Source: Paenibacillus aceti (GTDB lineage Bacteria > Bacillota > Bacilli > Paenibacillales > Paenibacillaceae). Taken from it: a DNA stretch of 64,000 nucleotides. Location of the stretch: contig NZ_KZ987724.1 of the NCBI RefSeq assembly GCF_003614185.1, positions 1,544,633 through 1,608,632 of the forward strand, given 5' to 3'. Of the stretch, positions 1-9,705 are shown piece by piece. Numbering within the stretch: the stretch's first letter is position 1; each line of letters starts with the position of its first letter. Under the pieces are notes generated by a model, which ran no database searches, was not told the origin of the DNA, and saw only the letters and a list, made by a program, of their open reading frames with translations. The translations under genes and the position numbers were made by a program.

Positions 1-3000
1 AAGACTGGTCTATATTCGCCAGTATAGTTGTCGGGTCGGCATAAATATTATGCGATCCGTAAACTCCTGAAGCAAATTTACTTCGATCAATCAGCGTTTT
101 CGGATAAATGATATTGTAATCAAAACTGCCATGCGTCATAACGCTCTTTGAACCTGTGTTGAAAACACCGACCTTATCCTTGCCATACAAAATATTGTTA
201 TAAAAATGGCTCCAGATCGGGCCTGTGCTGCCTGTACCGAATATTTGCGTCGTGTTTGCACCAAGCTTGAATATATTGTTGTGAATAATCGGATAATCGA
301 CACTATTCGAACTTCCGCCAACCGCATAATAAAACAAATGCGAGGATGCCGCAGATCCTTCTTGGGGACTGCCATCATCAATGCTAATGTTGTAACGCAC
401 AATGCTGTTCTTTGAGCTTGGCATGAACAACATAAAACCGCCATAATTGTTTCGGCTATAGTTATATTGATAAACTGCCCCATCATTAAAACTATCAATA
501 TCAAATGCTTCACCGTCTGCACAATTATACGGATTATCCACCACTTCATTAAACTCCATCACGGAATCCTTGACGCCCATGAACCACAGGGCGGCATAGT
601 TGGCCACACTGATATATTTGCCAACTCCATCAGTGATGTTTGGACCTTCCCCGTTCGGCTTCGCGTCAGTTAAATACGTTTTTCCAAAACCCGTAATATA
701 GTTGTATCGAGCTTCGCCCTCAAGAGCGTTGGAAAGAACCATCGCATCGCCAGAGCCATTAGCCAAGTAATTGTTGAAGTAACGCACCTTCATAATGGCG
801 GGATATCCGCTCTTGGTCCAACCGTCCGGGTGGAAACCTGTATTGCGAATTCCTTCGTTGTCACAGCGGATTGCGGTATTGCCCTCAGCCAGAATATCAT
901 CGATATAGCCGTAAAATATAATGCCGCCAGCCACCTTGGCACCGCCATAGGACTGATGAAGGGCATTGACATCATGTACATAGGAATTGGTCACGTATAC
1001 ATGGCTTTTTTTGCTGGCCATAAAGTTCTCGGGAGTACGCTCCTTAAGCGTCTTGGCGTAATTATTCATAATCATAATGCCGTTGCGCCCTATTTCCCAT
1101 TGGGAACCAAGGTTTGTCACTTCAAGCCCGTCGATCTCCCAATATTCCTCGTTCACGAGCTCGACAGCGCCGGAGGCTAGACGTCTTTCTACCGGATTGG
1201 TGTCAAAAATATAGTACGTATCCTTGCTTAGGGTGCCGCCGCCATTAATGACAGGTCTCTTGTACTTTTGACCTCCGTCGTTATATTTGCCAAGCTTAAT
1301 CACCTTGTCCTCCGTGCCGGAGCCTCGCAGCTTCAGTTGGCCGTTCCAAATCGACTCGGCATCCAGGAAGATTTGATCCCCAGGATTGAATCTTTTCTGA
1401 TTTATTTTGTCCAAAGACTTCCAGGCAGTCTCTGGCGCCAGTCCGTCATTGGCATCATTTCCGGTTTGGTTTGAAACATAATACACTCTCGGTTCATGAT
1501 TCACAATGTCGACCATAACGTCCAGAGTCTGACCGCCTTCAAATTCAAGCTGGACTGCAGCCTGACCCACAGGTAGCAAGCTTAAGAAGCCGTTCTTCAA
1601 TAGCATCATGCCTGTGGTGTCCAACAGACTATAATCGACATCTTCGATAAGTCTCTGACCATCGTACAGTACCCCTGTAAGGTCGACCAGGTCCGGCGTC
1701 ACGCCCAGGGTGATATTTTCCTTGTTCTCCAGGTCAAATTCAACAGCAGCGGGCGTTACTTTATATTGTTTACCAGCCAACTTGACCTGAGTGGAGATTG
1801 TAGTTGTTTTCAGACTCGCAGATTGCGAAATGACAGAGATATCGTCAAAAAAGTAACGATTTTCGATATTTCCAGCGTTAGCGTTCCAGTTGGTCATCAG
1901 CACAAGGGCGCCGATGTCCTTTACCGCAGTAGTGTTATACGCTATTTGCCCGTCAATTTTAGCTGTCATACCGTTACTGTTGACGATCCACTCGAATTTA
2001 TGCCATCCCCCGGAACGTTCAATTTTATTGCTGGTCGAACCGTCTGTAGGATTCCATGCGTTGCCTGCACGCCAAGTATAATAACCTTGTCTGTTTTTAT
2101 CGCTTAGATCCTGTACAACGCCAAGGGCATAATAATTGCTAGTACTGTTGTTATTAGCTACATTTTGGACGCTGAACGCCAGTTTAATCAGTTGATCCAT
2201 ATCACCATGATCATAGAACCAAGCCGTTACCGTTCCATGAACCGGATTAACCGCTCTTGAATTCACCAACGCTCTGGCAGGCCCTGTAGTACCGGACACA
2301 GCGGTTGCAGCATTACGCCCATAGTGCGGCCTAACAGCGGAATGACTATAGGAACCAGGAACCCCTGCAGTAAACTTCTTGTCGCCCTCAAAATTATCCA
2401 TGAAAATGATGTCGTTGCCCTCATAATAAGAGACCGTCGCGTATACAGTCACCCGGTCATCTTCGGACTCACGCGGATGATAGGACGGCTTGACTTGAAC
2501 ATTCCCGTCCTGATCCACATCAACCTTAGCCTTATGTACATCGTTTAGACTAAATACGACATCATCAATGACGTAATCAAATCCGCCATCAACGAACAGC
2601 CTGTCGATGGATCCCTTACTCAACACTGTTGAATCAAAGCTCAACGAAAGATCATTAGCGGAGAGTTGTTGCACATTAGATAGACCGAAGCCTTTGGAAT
2701 CACTTAATGCGGAATCCGGGGTATGCCGATTATCAGCCGTTACGCCCTTAACCTTGAATTTATAATCACCCGGGCCATGTTGGCTGATCATACTGTCCCA
2801 ATCATATTGGTTAGTCAAAGAGGCTTCCAGCCCTAATGAAGTTGTATTCTTAAACAATTCAACTACATAGCTGACAGCATCGGGCGTCTCCTCCCAAACT
2901 GCCTTGGCTCCGGACCATACAAAGCCTGTCACCGCCTTCAATTCGCTGCCAATCATTAGTTTCAAATCACTTCCCGTATGCCCGAAGCTCAATTCAAGCA

Positions 3001-3406
3001 CATAGCTTCCCAGCGGCAAGTTATCCAAATAATGATTTGAGATTAGAACAGTATTTTCAGACATATTAGCAGTGAAATTTCCACTGCCGATAGATTCACC
3101 ATTCAGCTTTATATCCGTAAAATCCTCTAGATTCGGCGACACTTTCACAATCAGAGCCTGTGTAGATCCATGATTATAGACAGCGCTTTCAGGATAAATG
3201 GAATAGTTCTCCTCGTTCTCATTAAGAACGATCCGTCCGTCTTCCCCCTCCTCGATACCTTCTGGCTTCTCCAAGCTAGCATCCAGAGTAGGCAGCCCCG
3301 CCTCCGAATTACCAGCTTGAACCTTAGCTAGGGCCAAATTTGCTCCTATAAGTGAGAAGATTAGAACAAGTGATACAATCTTTTTGAACCGTCTAAAAAG
3401 ATACAT
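1..3406 (-). CDS. Large secreted beta-helix protein (polysaccharide lyase-like), 3' end outside window
   Basis: An open frame of 1135 codons runs from an ATG at 3406, preceded by a strong GGAGGG site, off the left edge without a stop. Residues 1-27 form a signal peptide (basic start, hydrophobic core, then ALA). Residues about 40-150 look like a beta-sandwich, about 160-230 resemble a fibronectin III fold, about 335-520 resemble a LamG/concanavalin-like module (FMDNFEGD to FFDDIS), and about 530-630 form a second Ig/X2-like module. From about residue 640 (YYVSNQTGNDANDG) the sequence has the regular Asn/Gly/Tyr-rich turns of a right-handed parallel beta-helix, as in PL9/PL11-type or DUF1565 proteins. 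It is probably an extracellular polysaccharide-degrading enzyme. No catalytic residue can be assigned, so the substrate is unknown. It follows a foldase-like gene on the same strand with no terminator between, which suggests a shared transcript. Confidence 0.8.
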   Translation of the reverse strand, partial: MYLFRRFKKIVSLVLIFSLIGANLALAKVQAGNSEAGLPTLDASLEKPEGIEEGEDGRIVLNENEENYSIYPESAVYNHGSTQALIVKVSPNLEDFTDIKLNGESIGSGNFTANMSENTVLISNHYLDNLPLGSYVLELSFGHTGSDLKLMIGSELKAVTGFVWSGAKAVWEETPDAVSYVVELFKNTTSLGLEASLTNQYDWDSMISQHGPGDYKFKVKGVTADNRHTPDSALSDSKGFGLSNVQQLSANDLSLSFDSTVLSKGSIDRLFVDGGFDYVIDDVVFSLNDVHKAKVDVDQDGNVQVKPSYHPRESEDDRVTVYATVSYYEGNDIIFMDNFEGDKKFTAGVPGSYSHSAVRPHYGRNAATAVSGTTGPARALVNSRAVNPVHGTVTAWFYDHGDMDQLIKLAFSVQNVANNNSTSNYYALGVVQDLSDKNRQGYYTWRAGNAWNPTDGSTSNKIERSGGWHKFEWIVNSNGMTAKIDGQIAYNTTAVKDIGALVLMTNWNANAGNIENRYFFDDISVISQSASLKTTTISTQVKLAGKQYKVTPAAVEFDLENKENITLGVTPDLVDLTGVLYDGQRLIEDVDYSLLDTTGMMLLKNGFLSLLPVGQAAVQLEFEGGQTLDVMVDIVNHEPRVYYVSNQTGNDANDGLAPETAWKSLDKINQKRFNPGDQIFLDAESIWNGQLKLRGSGTEDKVIKLGKYNDGGQKYKRPVINGGGTLSKDTYYIFDTNPVERRLASGAVELVNEEYWEIDGLEVTNLGSQWEIGRNGIMIMNNYAKTLKERTPENFMASKKSHVYVTNSYVHDVNALHQSYGGAKVAGGIIFYGYIDDILAEGNTAIRCDNEGIRNTGFHPDGWTKSGYPAIMKVRYFNNYLANGSGDAMVLSNALEGEARYNYITGFGKTYLTDAKPNGEGPNITDGVGKYISVANYAALWFMGVKDSVMEFNEVVDNPYNCADGEAFDIDSFNDGAVYQYNYSRNNYGGFMLFMPSSKNSIVRYNISIDDGSPQEGSAASSHLFYYAVGGSSNSVDYPIIHNNIFKLGANTTQIFGTGSTGPIWSHFYNNILYGKDKVGVFNTGSKSVMTHGSFDYNIIYPKTLIDRSKFASGVYGSHNIYADPTTILANIDQS

Positions 3407-3482
3407 ACTTTCCCTCCTCAAATTAGAATGCTTCCCCGAAACTTCATGAATTTAAGACCTAAGATTCGTAATATGCCTTTTT

Positions 3483-3496
3483 CACCTCCTCCCTTT
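3483..3496 (-). promoter_or_regulatory. Strong Shine-Dalgarno-like tract without a clear start codon
   Basis: Between the foldase stop (3555) and the beta-helix gene start (3406), the minus strand carries AAAGGGAGGAGGTG, a near-perfect anti-16S match. No ATG, GTG or TTG lies at a normal distance in an open frame. The GTG inside the tract would give only eight codons and is too close. An open frame of about 18 codons begins with ATA/TTA codons. It may be a relic, a ribosome standby site or an unusual-start leader peptide. Confidence 0.4.
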
Positions 3497-3554
3497 CAAT
3501 CTTCTAAAGATTGCTGAGTAGATACTTGATTTTAGGCCGATTGATAGATGAGTT

Positions 3555-4517
3555 TTAAAATCGGATAGAATTAAATTTCTGTCGGTCGATGTGTATTTTT
3601 GCCTTTTCAACGCGTTCTTTCACCATCAATTGAAGCTGATTCTCCGCATTTATTTGCAGTAAAGATTGTTTAACCTCCGAATAAGGCTTATAACCCATTT
3701 CCTTTCTAGACATCAGCAATATATCGACGATCTCACCTTTGTATTCAACTTTACTCAGCTGCTGCCCCGCCTCCAGCTCGTTCAATTCATACCAAGTATT
3801 AAGCGTTTCCATATCTCCCTTTGGAATATCATTCTCCGTCTGAGTCAACATTTCAGTGGAGCCGTCCTGCCGCAGCATCATATATTTAAGTTCAATACCC
3901 AGCGTAAACATATCTTTGTTCTGTTCGTAAACTGGATATAACTCTTCTTCCGTCACCTTCGTTGTATCCAAGTACCACTTGACGAGCTCAGACCAAACAT
4001 TGTTTCTGATATAGTTATAGTATTGATACTCATCAAAGGAAGACAAGCCGTAAAACATCTTGCCATCCTTCAGCATGCGTTCGCGCTCGGCATTCATAAT
4101 TTCCCGTTCATTCATGATGGAAGAAAAGCGGATATCCTTGTCGATCAGCCCATATTCCACGGCAATGATAGCCTCCATTTTGGCTATCTCCAGCTTTTCA
4201 AGCGCGCTGTTGCGGGCATATTCCAAGGGAGTTTGCCCGTCATATTTGCGATCCCAAAATTCAGAGTCGGCATCAGCTCCATATTTCTGAAAAAAAGTGT
4301 TAGCGGTTAATGCACGTTCATCATATAAAAATAGTAGAAACTCCTGTTCGGATACCCCAAATCCGTCAATGATCAATAAGTCGCTACCCTGAGGAGATCT
4401 GTTTACCGGATTTATTAATATGAAACCTAAGAAAATAAGGCTTACGACAACGACGCCAACGAAAGAAACCAATGTAACTCTTTTAGTTTTGTTATGGACA
4501 AACAAGCGTTTAGACAA
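3555..4517 (-). CDS. Membrane-anchored SurA/PrsA-like foldase (peptidyl-prolyl isomerase family)
   Basis: 320 aa. A single N-terminal membrane segment (about residues 15-37) follows a basic start, so the bulk should lie outside the membrane. The helical region about 45-200 resembles SurA_N/PrsA chaperone domains, and the C-terminal part (YKPYSEVKQSLL, QLMVKERVEKAKI) matches the usual end of parvulin-type foldases. The central part (YMMLRQDGS onward) is short for a complete parvulin domain and its active-site histidines are not evident, so it may be a chaperone without isomerase activity. It lies directly upstream of, and on the same strand as, the large secreted beta-helix protein, which suggests a dedicated folding helper. 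The family call is fairly safe; the enzymatic activity is uncertain. Confidence 0.6.
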   Translation of the reverse strand: MSKRLFVHNKTKRVTLVSFVGVVVVSLIFLGFILINPVNRSPQGSDLLIIDGFGVSEQEFLLFLYDERALTANTFFQKYGADADSEFWDRKYDGQTPLEYARNSALEKLEIAKMEAIIAVEYGLIDKDIRFSSIMNEREIMNAERERMLKDGKMFYGLSSFDEYQYYNYIRNNVWSELVKWYLDTTKVTEEELYPVYEQNKDMFTLGIELKYMMLRQDGSTEMLTQTENDIPKGDMETLNTWYELNELEAGQQLSKVEYKGEIVDILLMSRKEMGYKPYSEVKQSLLQINAENQLQLMVKERVEKAKIHIDRQKFNSIRF

Positions 4518-4761
4518 AGAAATGCACCCCCCAGAAGACTTATGCAGGCGTTTTGTTTCAATAACTATAATAGGAAATAGTTTCTTTCGGAGCGTGCAGA
4601 AAATCTACTATAATGTGCAACTTTTGTACGAAAATGTATCTCAACACAGAATCCCCACATAATAGCGAGGATTTCTTACCGGATTACGTATCGTATCATT
4701 ACGCGTATTACATCTCACATTCAATTATTAGAATCACACAACCATAACGCAGTGGGCATAA

Positions 4762-4787
4762 AAAAGCACCCGATTTGGGGTGCTTTT
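4762..4787 (-). terminator. Rho-independent terminator (bidirectional) after the fucosidase operon
   Basis: A ten-base stem, AAAAGCACCC pairing with GGGTGCTTTT around a six-base loop, closes the GH29 operon on the minus strand. The rest of the 341-base gap (4518-4858) is AT-rich and should hold the promoter of the foldase gene; a minus-strand TATTATAGT near 4570 is a possible -10 box. Confidence 0.85.
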
Positions 4788-4858
4788 CGGTACTTTATAT
4801 TGAAGGAAATTTCCCGCATACTCCTTGTGGTTCCTGCCGTATCCCGGCTTGTCTCCGA

Positions 4859-6187
4859 TCAACATAACTCCTCTTCCACTAAAGTCAGTTCGATGACTGT
4901 ATCTATTTCATCTGGAAGCGGAAATGTATAGTGTTCGGGTCGAGACAAGGATAGAAACGCATCGTTGGGATAGAGCACTGTGTTCCATGGACGTCCGATC
5001 AACACCTCGGAACCGTCTGCCAGCATACGCGCTTTCTTGATCCGGTCAGCTAAGCCTAGTAAATGTATCGCACCTACATTTTCTTCAAATAAATGAGCGT
5101 ACAGCTTATCGCCTCTCCTCGTGTAACGTCCCCACTCCGGCTTCTCTATCCCAGCTTCGCCACACCCGTAGATACTTTCCGAGTTACGCCGCATCCAAGA
5201 ACCGATTTCCTTTAGAATTTCTATCGATTTATCCGGAATTTCCCCTCTAGCATTCGGTCCTACATTCAATAGCAGATTCCCATTCTTACTAACACACTCA
5301 ACCAGCTTGCGAATGACCATTCTCGCTGTTTTATACACTTGGTCGCTCGAGGAATAGCTCCAATGATTGTTGAGCGTGATACATGCTTCCCAGGGTATGG
5401 ATTCACCCGCTTCATTCATAACCCCTTGGGGCGGAATCATCTGTTCCGGTGAAGCAAAATCCCCGGAGTAGAAGCTGGGATTATTGGAGTATATACTTCC
5501 GCCGATCGAGCCGCTGGCTTCCAAGCGATTGTCCACGATAATCTGTGGTTGCAGTGAGCGGATCATTTCCATTAATTCACTAGCACGCCAAGCTTCCCCT
5601 TGCATATTGTCATATGAGAAATCGAACCACATGATATCCAGCTTGCCATAATTGGTGAGCAATTCTCGAACTTGGCCGTGCATATAGTCTAAGTATCCGT
5701 TGAGGCTATCCGGATTCCGCTTGAAATCGGGATTGTCGCGCATCGGATGATGGAGATCTCCATAAGCCGGATAATCAGGATGGTGCCAGTCGAGCAAAGA
5801 ATAGTATAATCCTACCTTCAATCCTTCCGCGCGAAAAGCATCCAGAAATTCTCGAACGAGATCCCTTTGGGCTTGCGTATTCGTCGATTTATAATCAGTT
5901 AGCTGGCTATCAAACAGACAAAAGCCATCATGATGCTTCGCCGTCATCACCGCATATTTCATGCCTGCCTGCTTAGCTATCCTCGCCCAAGCTCGCGGAT
6001 TATAAAGATCTGGATTGAATTCATCGTAATAAATCTGATAATCTTCCAATGACATTTTTTCCTGACTTCTCACCCATTCGTCTCTTGCCGGAATTGCGTA
6101 CAATCCCCAATGGATGAACATCCCAAATCGGTCGTGTAAGAACCACTGCGTACGTTCCGTTCTTTGCTCAATAATACTCTTATCCAT
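4859..6187 (-). CDS. Alpha-L-fucosidase, glycoside hydrolase family 29
   Basis: 442 aa, with no signal peptide, so it acts in the cytoplasm on imported fuco-oligosaccharides. GH29 signatures run in order: FGMFIHWGLYAIP near residues 21-33, AVMTAKHHDGFCLFDS at about 79-94, and DIMWFDFSYD at about 184-193, where Asp189 of WFD is the expected catalytic nucleophile of this retaining family. The C-terminal 100 residues form a beta-sandwich. The ATG has an AAGGGGTG site upstream. It is the last gene of the operon encoding a CUT1 sugar transporter and its sensor/regulator, and a terminator follows. The context supports intracellular trimming of a fucosylated glycan, but the exact linkage cannot be read from the sequence. 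Confidence 0.9.
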   Translation of the reverse strand: MDKSIIEQRTERTQWFLHDRFGMFIHWGLYAIPARDEWVRSQEKMSLEDYQIYYDEFNPDLYNPRAWARIAKQAGMKYAVMTAKHHDGFCLFDSQLTDYKSTNTQAQRDLVREFLDAFRAEGLKVGLYYSLLDWHHPDYPAYGDLHHPMRDNPDFKRNPDSLNGYLDYMHGQVRELLTNYGKLDIMWFDFSYDNMQGEAWRASELMEMIRSLQPQIIVDNRLEASGSIGGSIYSNNPSFYSGDFASPEQMIPPQGVMNEAGESIPWEACITLNNHWSYSSSDQVYKTARMVIRKLVECVSKNGNLLLNVGPNARGEIPDKSIEILKEIGSWMRRNSESIYGCGEAGIEKPEWGRYTRRGDKLYAHLFEENVGAIHLLGLADRIKKARMLADGSEVLIGRPWNTVLYPNDAFLSLSRPEHYTFPLPDEIDTVIELTLVEEELC

Positions 6188-6229
6188 ACAAGCACCCCTT
6201 AATATGTTTTCAGGCTATACCTTCCCGTC

Positions 6230-7810
6230 TTAATGTCTATATTCGCTTGGAGTTACTCCATTGTATTTTTTGAATACTTTAGAGAAATAAGTTCGATCCG
6301 AATAGCCCAATTTCATGGAAATCACTTCAATCTTGCCTACATCGTTCTTAATCATCTGCGCCGCCATATCCATCTTCAGACTATGTACATAATCGGTGAA
6401 ATTCATGCCCGTTAATTTCTTAAAGTAGCGAGAGAAGTAATTCGGATTCAAATACAGATGACTAGCCATCGTAACGGCTGTAATATTCTCCGATATATGC
6501 TCTATGACATAATCTTCTATGACTTTCAGCCTGGGTGTTTTCGAGAACATCATGACAGAGTGTTCTGCCAGTCCCATGACATGCTCAATCCGCATATGGA
6601 TCAGCTCCAGTGTCTCCTCCATTCTCCCAGAATGCAAGAAATAGTAGTGGAAGGACTCTGATTCTCCCTGATAACCGAGCTCAAATTCAATCATACGAAC
6701 CATCTGTGAGCTTTCTGATCGTCCCCTGGAGGGAGAAACCCTGTTTTCCTTCATTTCCGTCAAGGATTTATCAAATAATTCCAGTAACAACTCCGGGTTT
6801 CCTTCCCTAGCTGCGGCCAAGAATGAAGCTCTTACGCCTGTCGTCATATGTGGCGTTCTCAGCCACTCGGCTGGTTTCCAATCCTGCATAGCACCCGAGG
6901 GCTCTGACTCATAATACAGATCTGAATCATATTGCTTCAAACGGGAATGAATCGCACCGATCGATTTCACACCTTGGAACGGATTGCTAACAACAACTCG
7001 TATTTGAACCTTGATATACTGCTGAACCGCTTGATGAACTTGGTCGGTATATTGCGCGAATCGTTCACAGGCATTTATAGCAAGATTCTTTTCGTAATTA
7101 TAGATCAGCAGAATCATTCCTTCTTCGTCTTGAAATACGGACACTCCATCAATACCCAGAGCCAAATTCTCCGCAATATTGTATATAGCGAAACGGATCA
7201 GCGGCAGATCCTTGAAACTGTAGTGCGCCGCAAACGAAGCGTAGTTGAATATGCCATGCGCCATCAGAAAATAGTCCTTTTTCCATACCACCCCTATTCT
7301 CAAGCCCAATTGTTTCATCGAATCCGAGTCATCTCCAGACAAAACTTGCTTCATAAAAGACTGTTTAAGCAAGTTCTTATGCCGCTGAATCTCTATCCGA
7401 TCCGAAAATTGCTCCATGCGGCTCGTTAGTTCGTCCAGATGCGACACCGACTTGAGAACGCTTTCTTTTAATTTGCCAGAAGTGAGTTCATCCTTGATTA
7501 AATAATCGTCCGCGCTGATCTGCACCGCCTTGCGGGCGTAAGAGAAATCCTCGTGACAGGTTAGAAAGATAATCCGGACATCCGGATTGATCTTCTTCAT
7601 CTCCATAGCCAGTTCGACTCCATCCATCTGCGGAAGACCTATATCTGTAATAACCAATTGCGGTTCCTTCTCTTTGAACAAACGCAATGCCTGAATACTA
7701 GAGTAAGTAGAAGAGGTTATTCTCAGACCAAGCTCCTCCCATGGCAGTAACTGTTCCAGATAACTTAACATAGGAACGTCATCGTCAACCAGCATCATCC
7801 GATATATCAT
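6230..7810 (-). CDS. YesN-type response regulator with AraC DNA-binding domain
   Basis: 526 aa when started at the ATG at 7810, which has GGAGGG eight bases upstream; a longer frame to 7870 would run into the permease gene. The receiver domain is residues 1-120, with DDD at 9-11, the phospho-acceptor Asp56 in VITDIGLP and Lys in YLIKDE. A long middle region follows, then two AraC helix-turn-helix motifs in the last 100 residues (MASHLYLNPNYFSRYFKK, then ISMKLGYSDRTYFSKVFKK). It pairs with the histidine kinase at 9706-11484 and should activate this sugar operon when ligand is present. The kinase and regulator genes are separated by the two permease genes. Confidence 0.9.
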   Translation of the reverse strand: MIYRMMLVDDDVPMLSYLEQLLPWEELGLRITSSTYSSIQALRLFKEKEPQLVITDIGLPQMDGVELAMEMKKINPDVRIIFLTCHEDFSYARKAVQISADDYLIKDELTSGKLKESVLKSVSHLDELTSRMEQFSDRIEIQRHKNLLKQSFMKQVLSGDDSDSMKQLGLRIGVVWKKDYFLMAHGIFNYASFAAHYSFKDLPLIRFAIYNIAENLALGIDGVSVFQDEEGMILLIYNYEKNLAINACERFAQYTDQVHQAVQQYIKVQIRVVVSNPFQGVKSIGAIHSRLKQYDSDLYYESEPSGAMQDWKPAEWLRTPHMTTGVRASFLAAAREGNPELLLELFDKSLTEMKENRVSPSRGRSESSQMVRMIEFELGYQGESESFHYYFLHSGRMEETLELIHMRIEHVMGLAEHSVMMFSKTPRLKVIEDYVIEHISENITAVTMASHLYLNPNYFSRYFKKLTGMNFTDYVHSLKMDMAAQMIKNDVGKIEVISMKLGYSDRTYFSKVFKKYNGVTPSEYRH

Positions 7811-7838
7811 GCAGCTTCCCTCCACATCTGCTGTGAAT

Positions 7839-8669
7839 CTATCCCTTGACTCCCCCCATCGTAATTCCATTGATTACTTGCTTCTGAAGGAGTACGAAAA
7901 CGATAAGAATTGGCAAAATCGTTGATAAGGCAGCCATCATAATCACTGCATAGCTTGTACCGTATTGTGAAGCGAACGACTGTATTCCAAGCGTAACGGT
8001 ATACTTGCTTTTACTGATCAGGAAAATTAATGGGTTCTGGTAATCATTCCATGTCCAGAGAAACTTTAGAATACCTACAGTAGCCAGGATCGGTTTGGCC
8101 ATCGGCAGAATGATCTGCCAATAAATTCGCAAATGCCCGGCGCCATCGATCTTTGCGGCTTCGATATAGTCCGTGTGAATATCCTTAATAAATTGGCGCG
8201 CTAGGAATGTCAGCGGGATCGAACACGCTCCCATCAGGATCAGCGCAAAATGCGTATCATATAGCCCAAACCATTTAATAAGGATATATCTCGGAACTAA
8301 AGTCGATTCTTGCGGAATAAGAAAGAATGAAAGCACGAGTACAAACAGCCCATTTTTGAATGGGAAATTCAATTTAGCGAACGAATACCCGGCCATAGAT
8401 GAGAAGAGCAGTGTCAATATGGTCATTAGAATCGCAAGTTTCAGCGAGTTTAAGTAGTATAAGCCGAAGGGCACATTGCCGAGCCAGACGGTTTTGAAAT
8501 TCTCGATCAGGTTCCACTTGGTAGGAATCCATTCGATAGGAAATTTCATTACATCCACTTCATATTTGGCAGCTGCAGATAACATCCAAATCAATGGCGA
8601 AATGAACAATAAAGAAAAACAGCCGACTATACCAGTAGTTATCAATTTACCTAAACGCAATTTTTTCAT
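7839..8669 (-). CDS. Sugar ABC transporter permease, MalG/LacG type (CUT1)
   Basis: 276 aa, six predicted membrane segments. The EAA loop (EAAKIDGAGHLRIYWQIILP) that docks to the ATPase lies in the second half, and the C-terminus VINGITMGGVKG is typical of MalG proteins. AGGAGGGAA precedes the ATG. It is 12 bases downstream of the partner permease. No ATPase is encoded in the operon, so a shared MsmX-type ATPase elsewhere in the genome is expected. Confidence 0.92.
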   Translation of the reverse strand: MKKLRLGKLITTGIVGCFSLLFISPLIWMLSAAAKYEVDVMKFPIEWIPTKWNLIENFKTVWLGNVPFGLYYLNSLKLAILMTILTLLFSSMAGYSFAKLNFPFKNGLFVLVLSFFLIPQESTLVPRYILIKWFGLYDTHFALILMGACSIPLTFLARQFIKDIHTDYIEAAKIDGAGHLRIYWQIILPMAKPILATVGILKFLWTWNDYQNPLIFLISKSKYTVTLGIQSFASQYGTSYAVIMMAALSTILPILIVFVLLQKQVINGITMGGVKG

Positions 8670-8681
8670 CGGTCTTCCCTC

Positions 8682-9611
8682 CTAGAACTCGTTCTTCTGC
8701 ATACGTGATGTGATGATCGAAATAATAGCGATAATCATGAACAGCACCATAGACAATGCAGAAGCGTAGCCCATTCGGAAATTTTGGAAGCCTTCCTCAT
8801 AGAGGTAATAAACCAATACATTTGTCGCGTTATTTGGACCTCCAGATGTCAGAAAAGCGATCAGATCGAACACCTTGAAGGAAGAGACTATTCCCGTAAT
8901 ACTTAAGAAGAAAGTTGTCGGTCCGAGCAGAGGAACCGTGATTTTGAAAAACTTCTGTAATGTCCCAGCTCCGTCGATTTCTGCTGCTTCGTACAACTCA
9001 TCTGGAATGTTCGTTAATCCAGCCAGGTAAATGATCATATTGTAGCCGAGAACCTGCCACACGGCGATGATAATAATCGCCCAAAGAGCATAATTTGTGC
9101 TGCCCAGCCACCCCGGAGGCTCGCTCATCCCTAATGTCATCAAGATGTTGTTGATTGCCCCCTGGGTAGGGTGGAATAATATGCTGAACACGGTTGCAAC
9201 TGCTACAGTTGTAGCAATATACGGGATAAAGAAGACTACCTTGAACAGTTCCTTCAGATATACCCTCGAATTAATGACCGCAGCCAGAATCAATCCGAGC
9301 AGCATGCTTACCGGAACAAGAATGACCGAATAAAGCAGATTGTTCTTCAACGCTTTGAGAAATTTCGCATCAGAGAGAATCGCTTTGTAGTTATCGAGCC
9401 CGACCCAATGAATCGCATCGAATCCTCCGACCAGATTCCACTCTGTAAAGCTTAAATAAAGTGAAAAGAATAGCGAGAAAACACCAAACAACAGAATCCC
9501 CGTAATCTCTGGGACAACAAATAAAAATCCAACTAATGATTCCCTACGCGAGTTTGTCCAAAAAATCCTCCTACCTTTGTCAACATCTGTTTTCGTCGAA
9601 GCCATTGCCAT
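8682..9611 (-). CDS. Sugar ABC transporter permease, MalF/LacF type (CUT1)
   Basis: 309 aa from the ATG at 9611, which has GAGGTGAGG upstream; the GTG at 9620 lies inside that site. Six membrane segments follow a polar N-terminus. The EAA loop reads EAAEIDGAGTLQKFFKITVP. It forms the channel with the MalG-type permease just downstream. The substrate is probably a fucose-containing oligosaccharide, judged from the GH29 gene in the operon. Confidence 0.92.
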   Translation of the reverse strand: MAMASTKTDVDKGRRIFWTNSRRESLVGFLFVVPEITGILLFGVFSLFFSLYLSFTEWNLVGGFDAIHWVGLDNYKAILSDAKFLKALKNNLLYSVILVPVSMLLGLILAAVINSRVYLKELFKVVFFIPYIATTVAVATVFSILFHPTQGAINNILMTLGMSEPPGWLGSTNYALWAIIIIAVWQVLGYNMIIYLAGLTNIPDELYEAAEIDGAGTLQKFFKITVPLLGPTTFFLSITGIVSSFKVFDLIAFLTSGGPNNATNVLVYYLYEEGFQNFRMGYASALSMVLFMIIAIISIITSRMQKNEF

Positions 9612-9705
9612 ATCCCTCACCTCAATCTATATGTATCTATGAGAGTATGATAATGGATTACGGTAAAACCGACGGAAACGATTTATACTCGTATGTGAAA
9701 TATTG

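Noticed and set aside
136-549. Minus-strand 137-codon open frame
   Set aside because: It lies in a different frame from the long beta-helix protein whose continuous frame covers 2-3406 with clear domain structure; it is a shadow.
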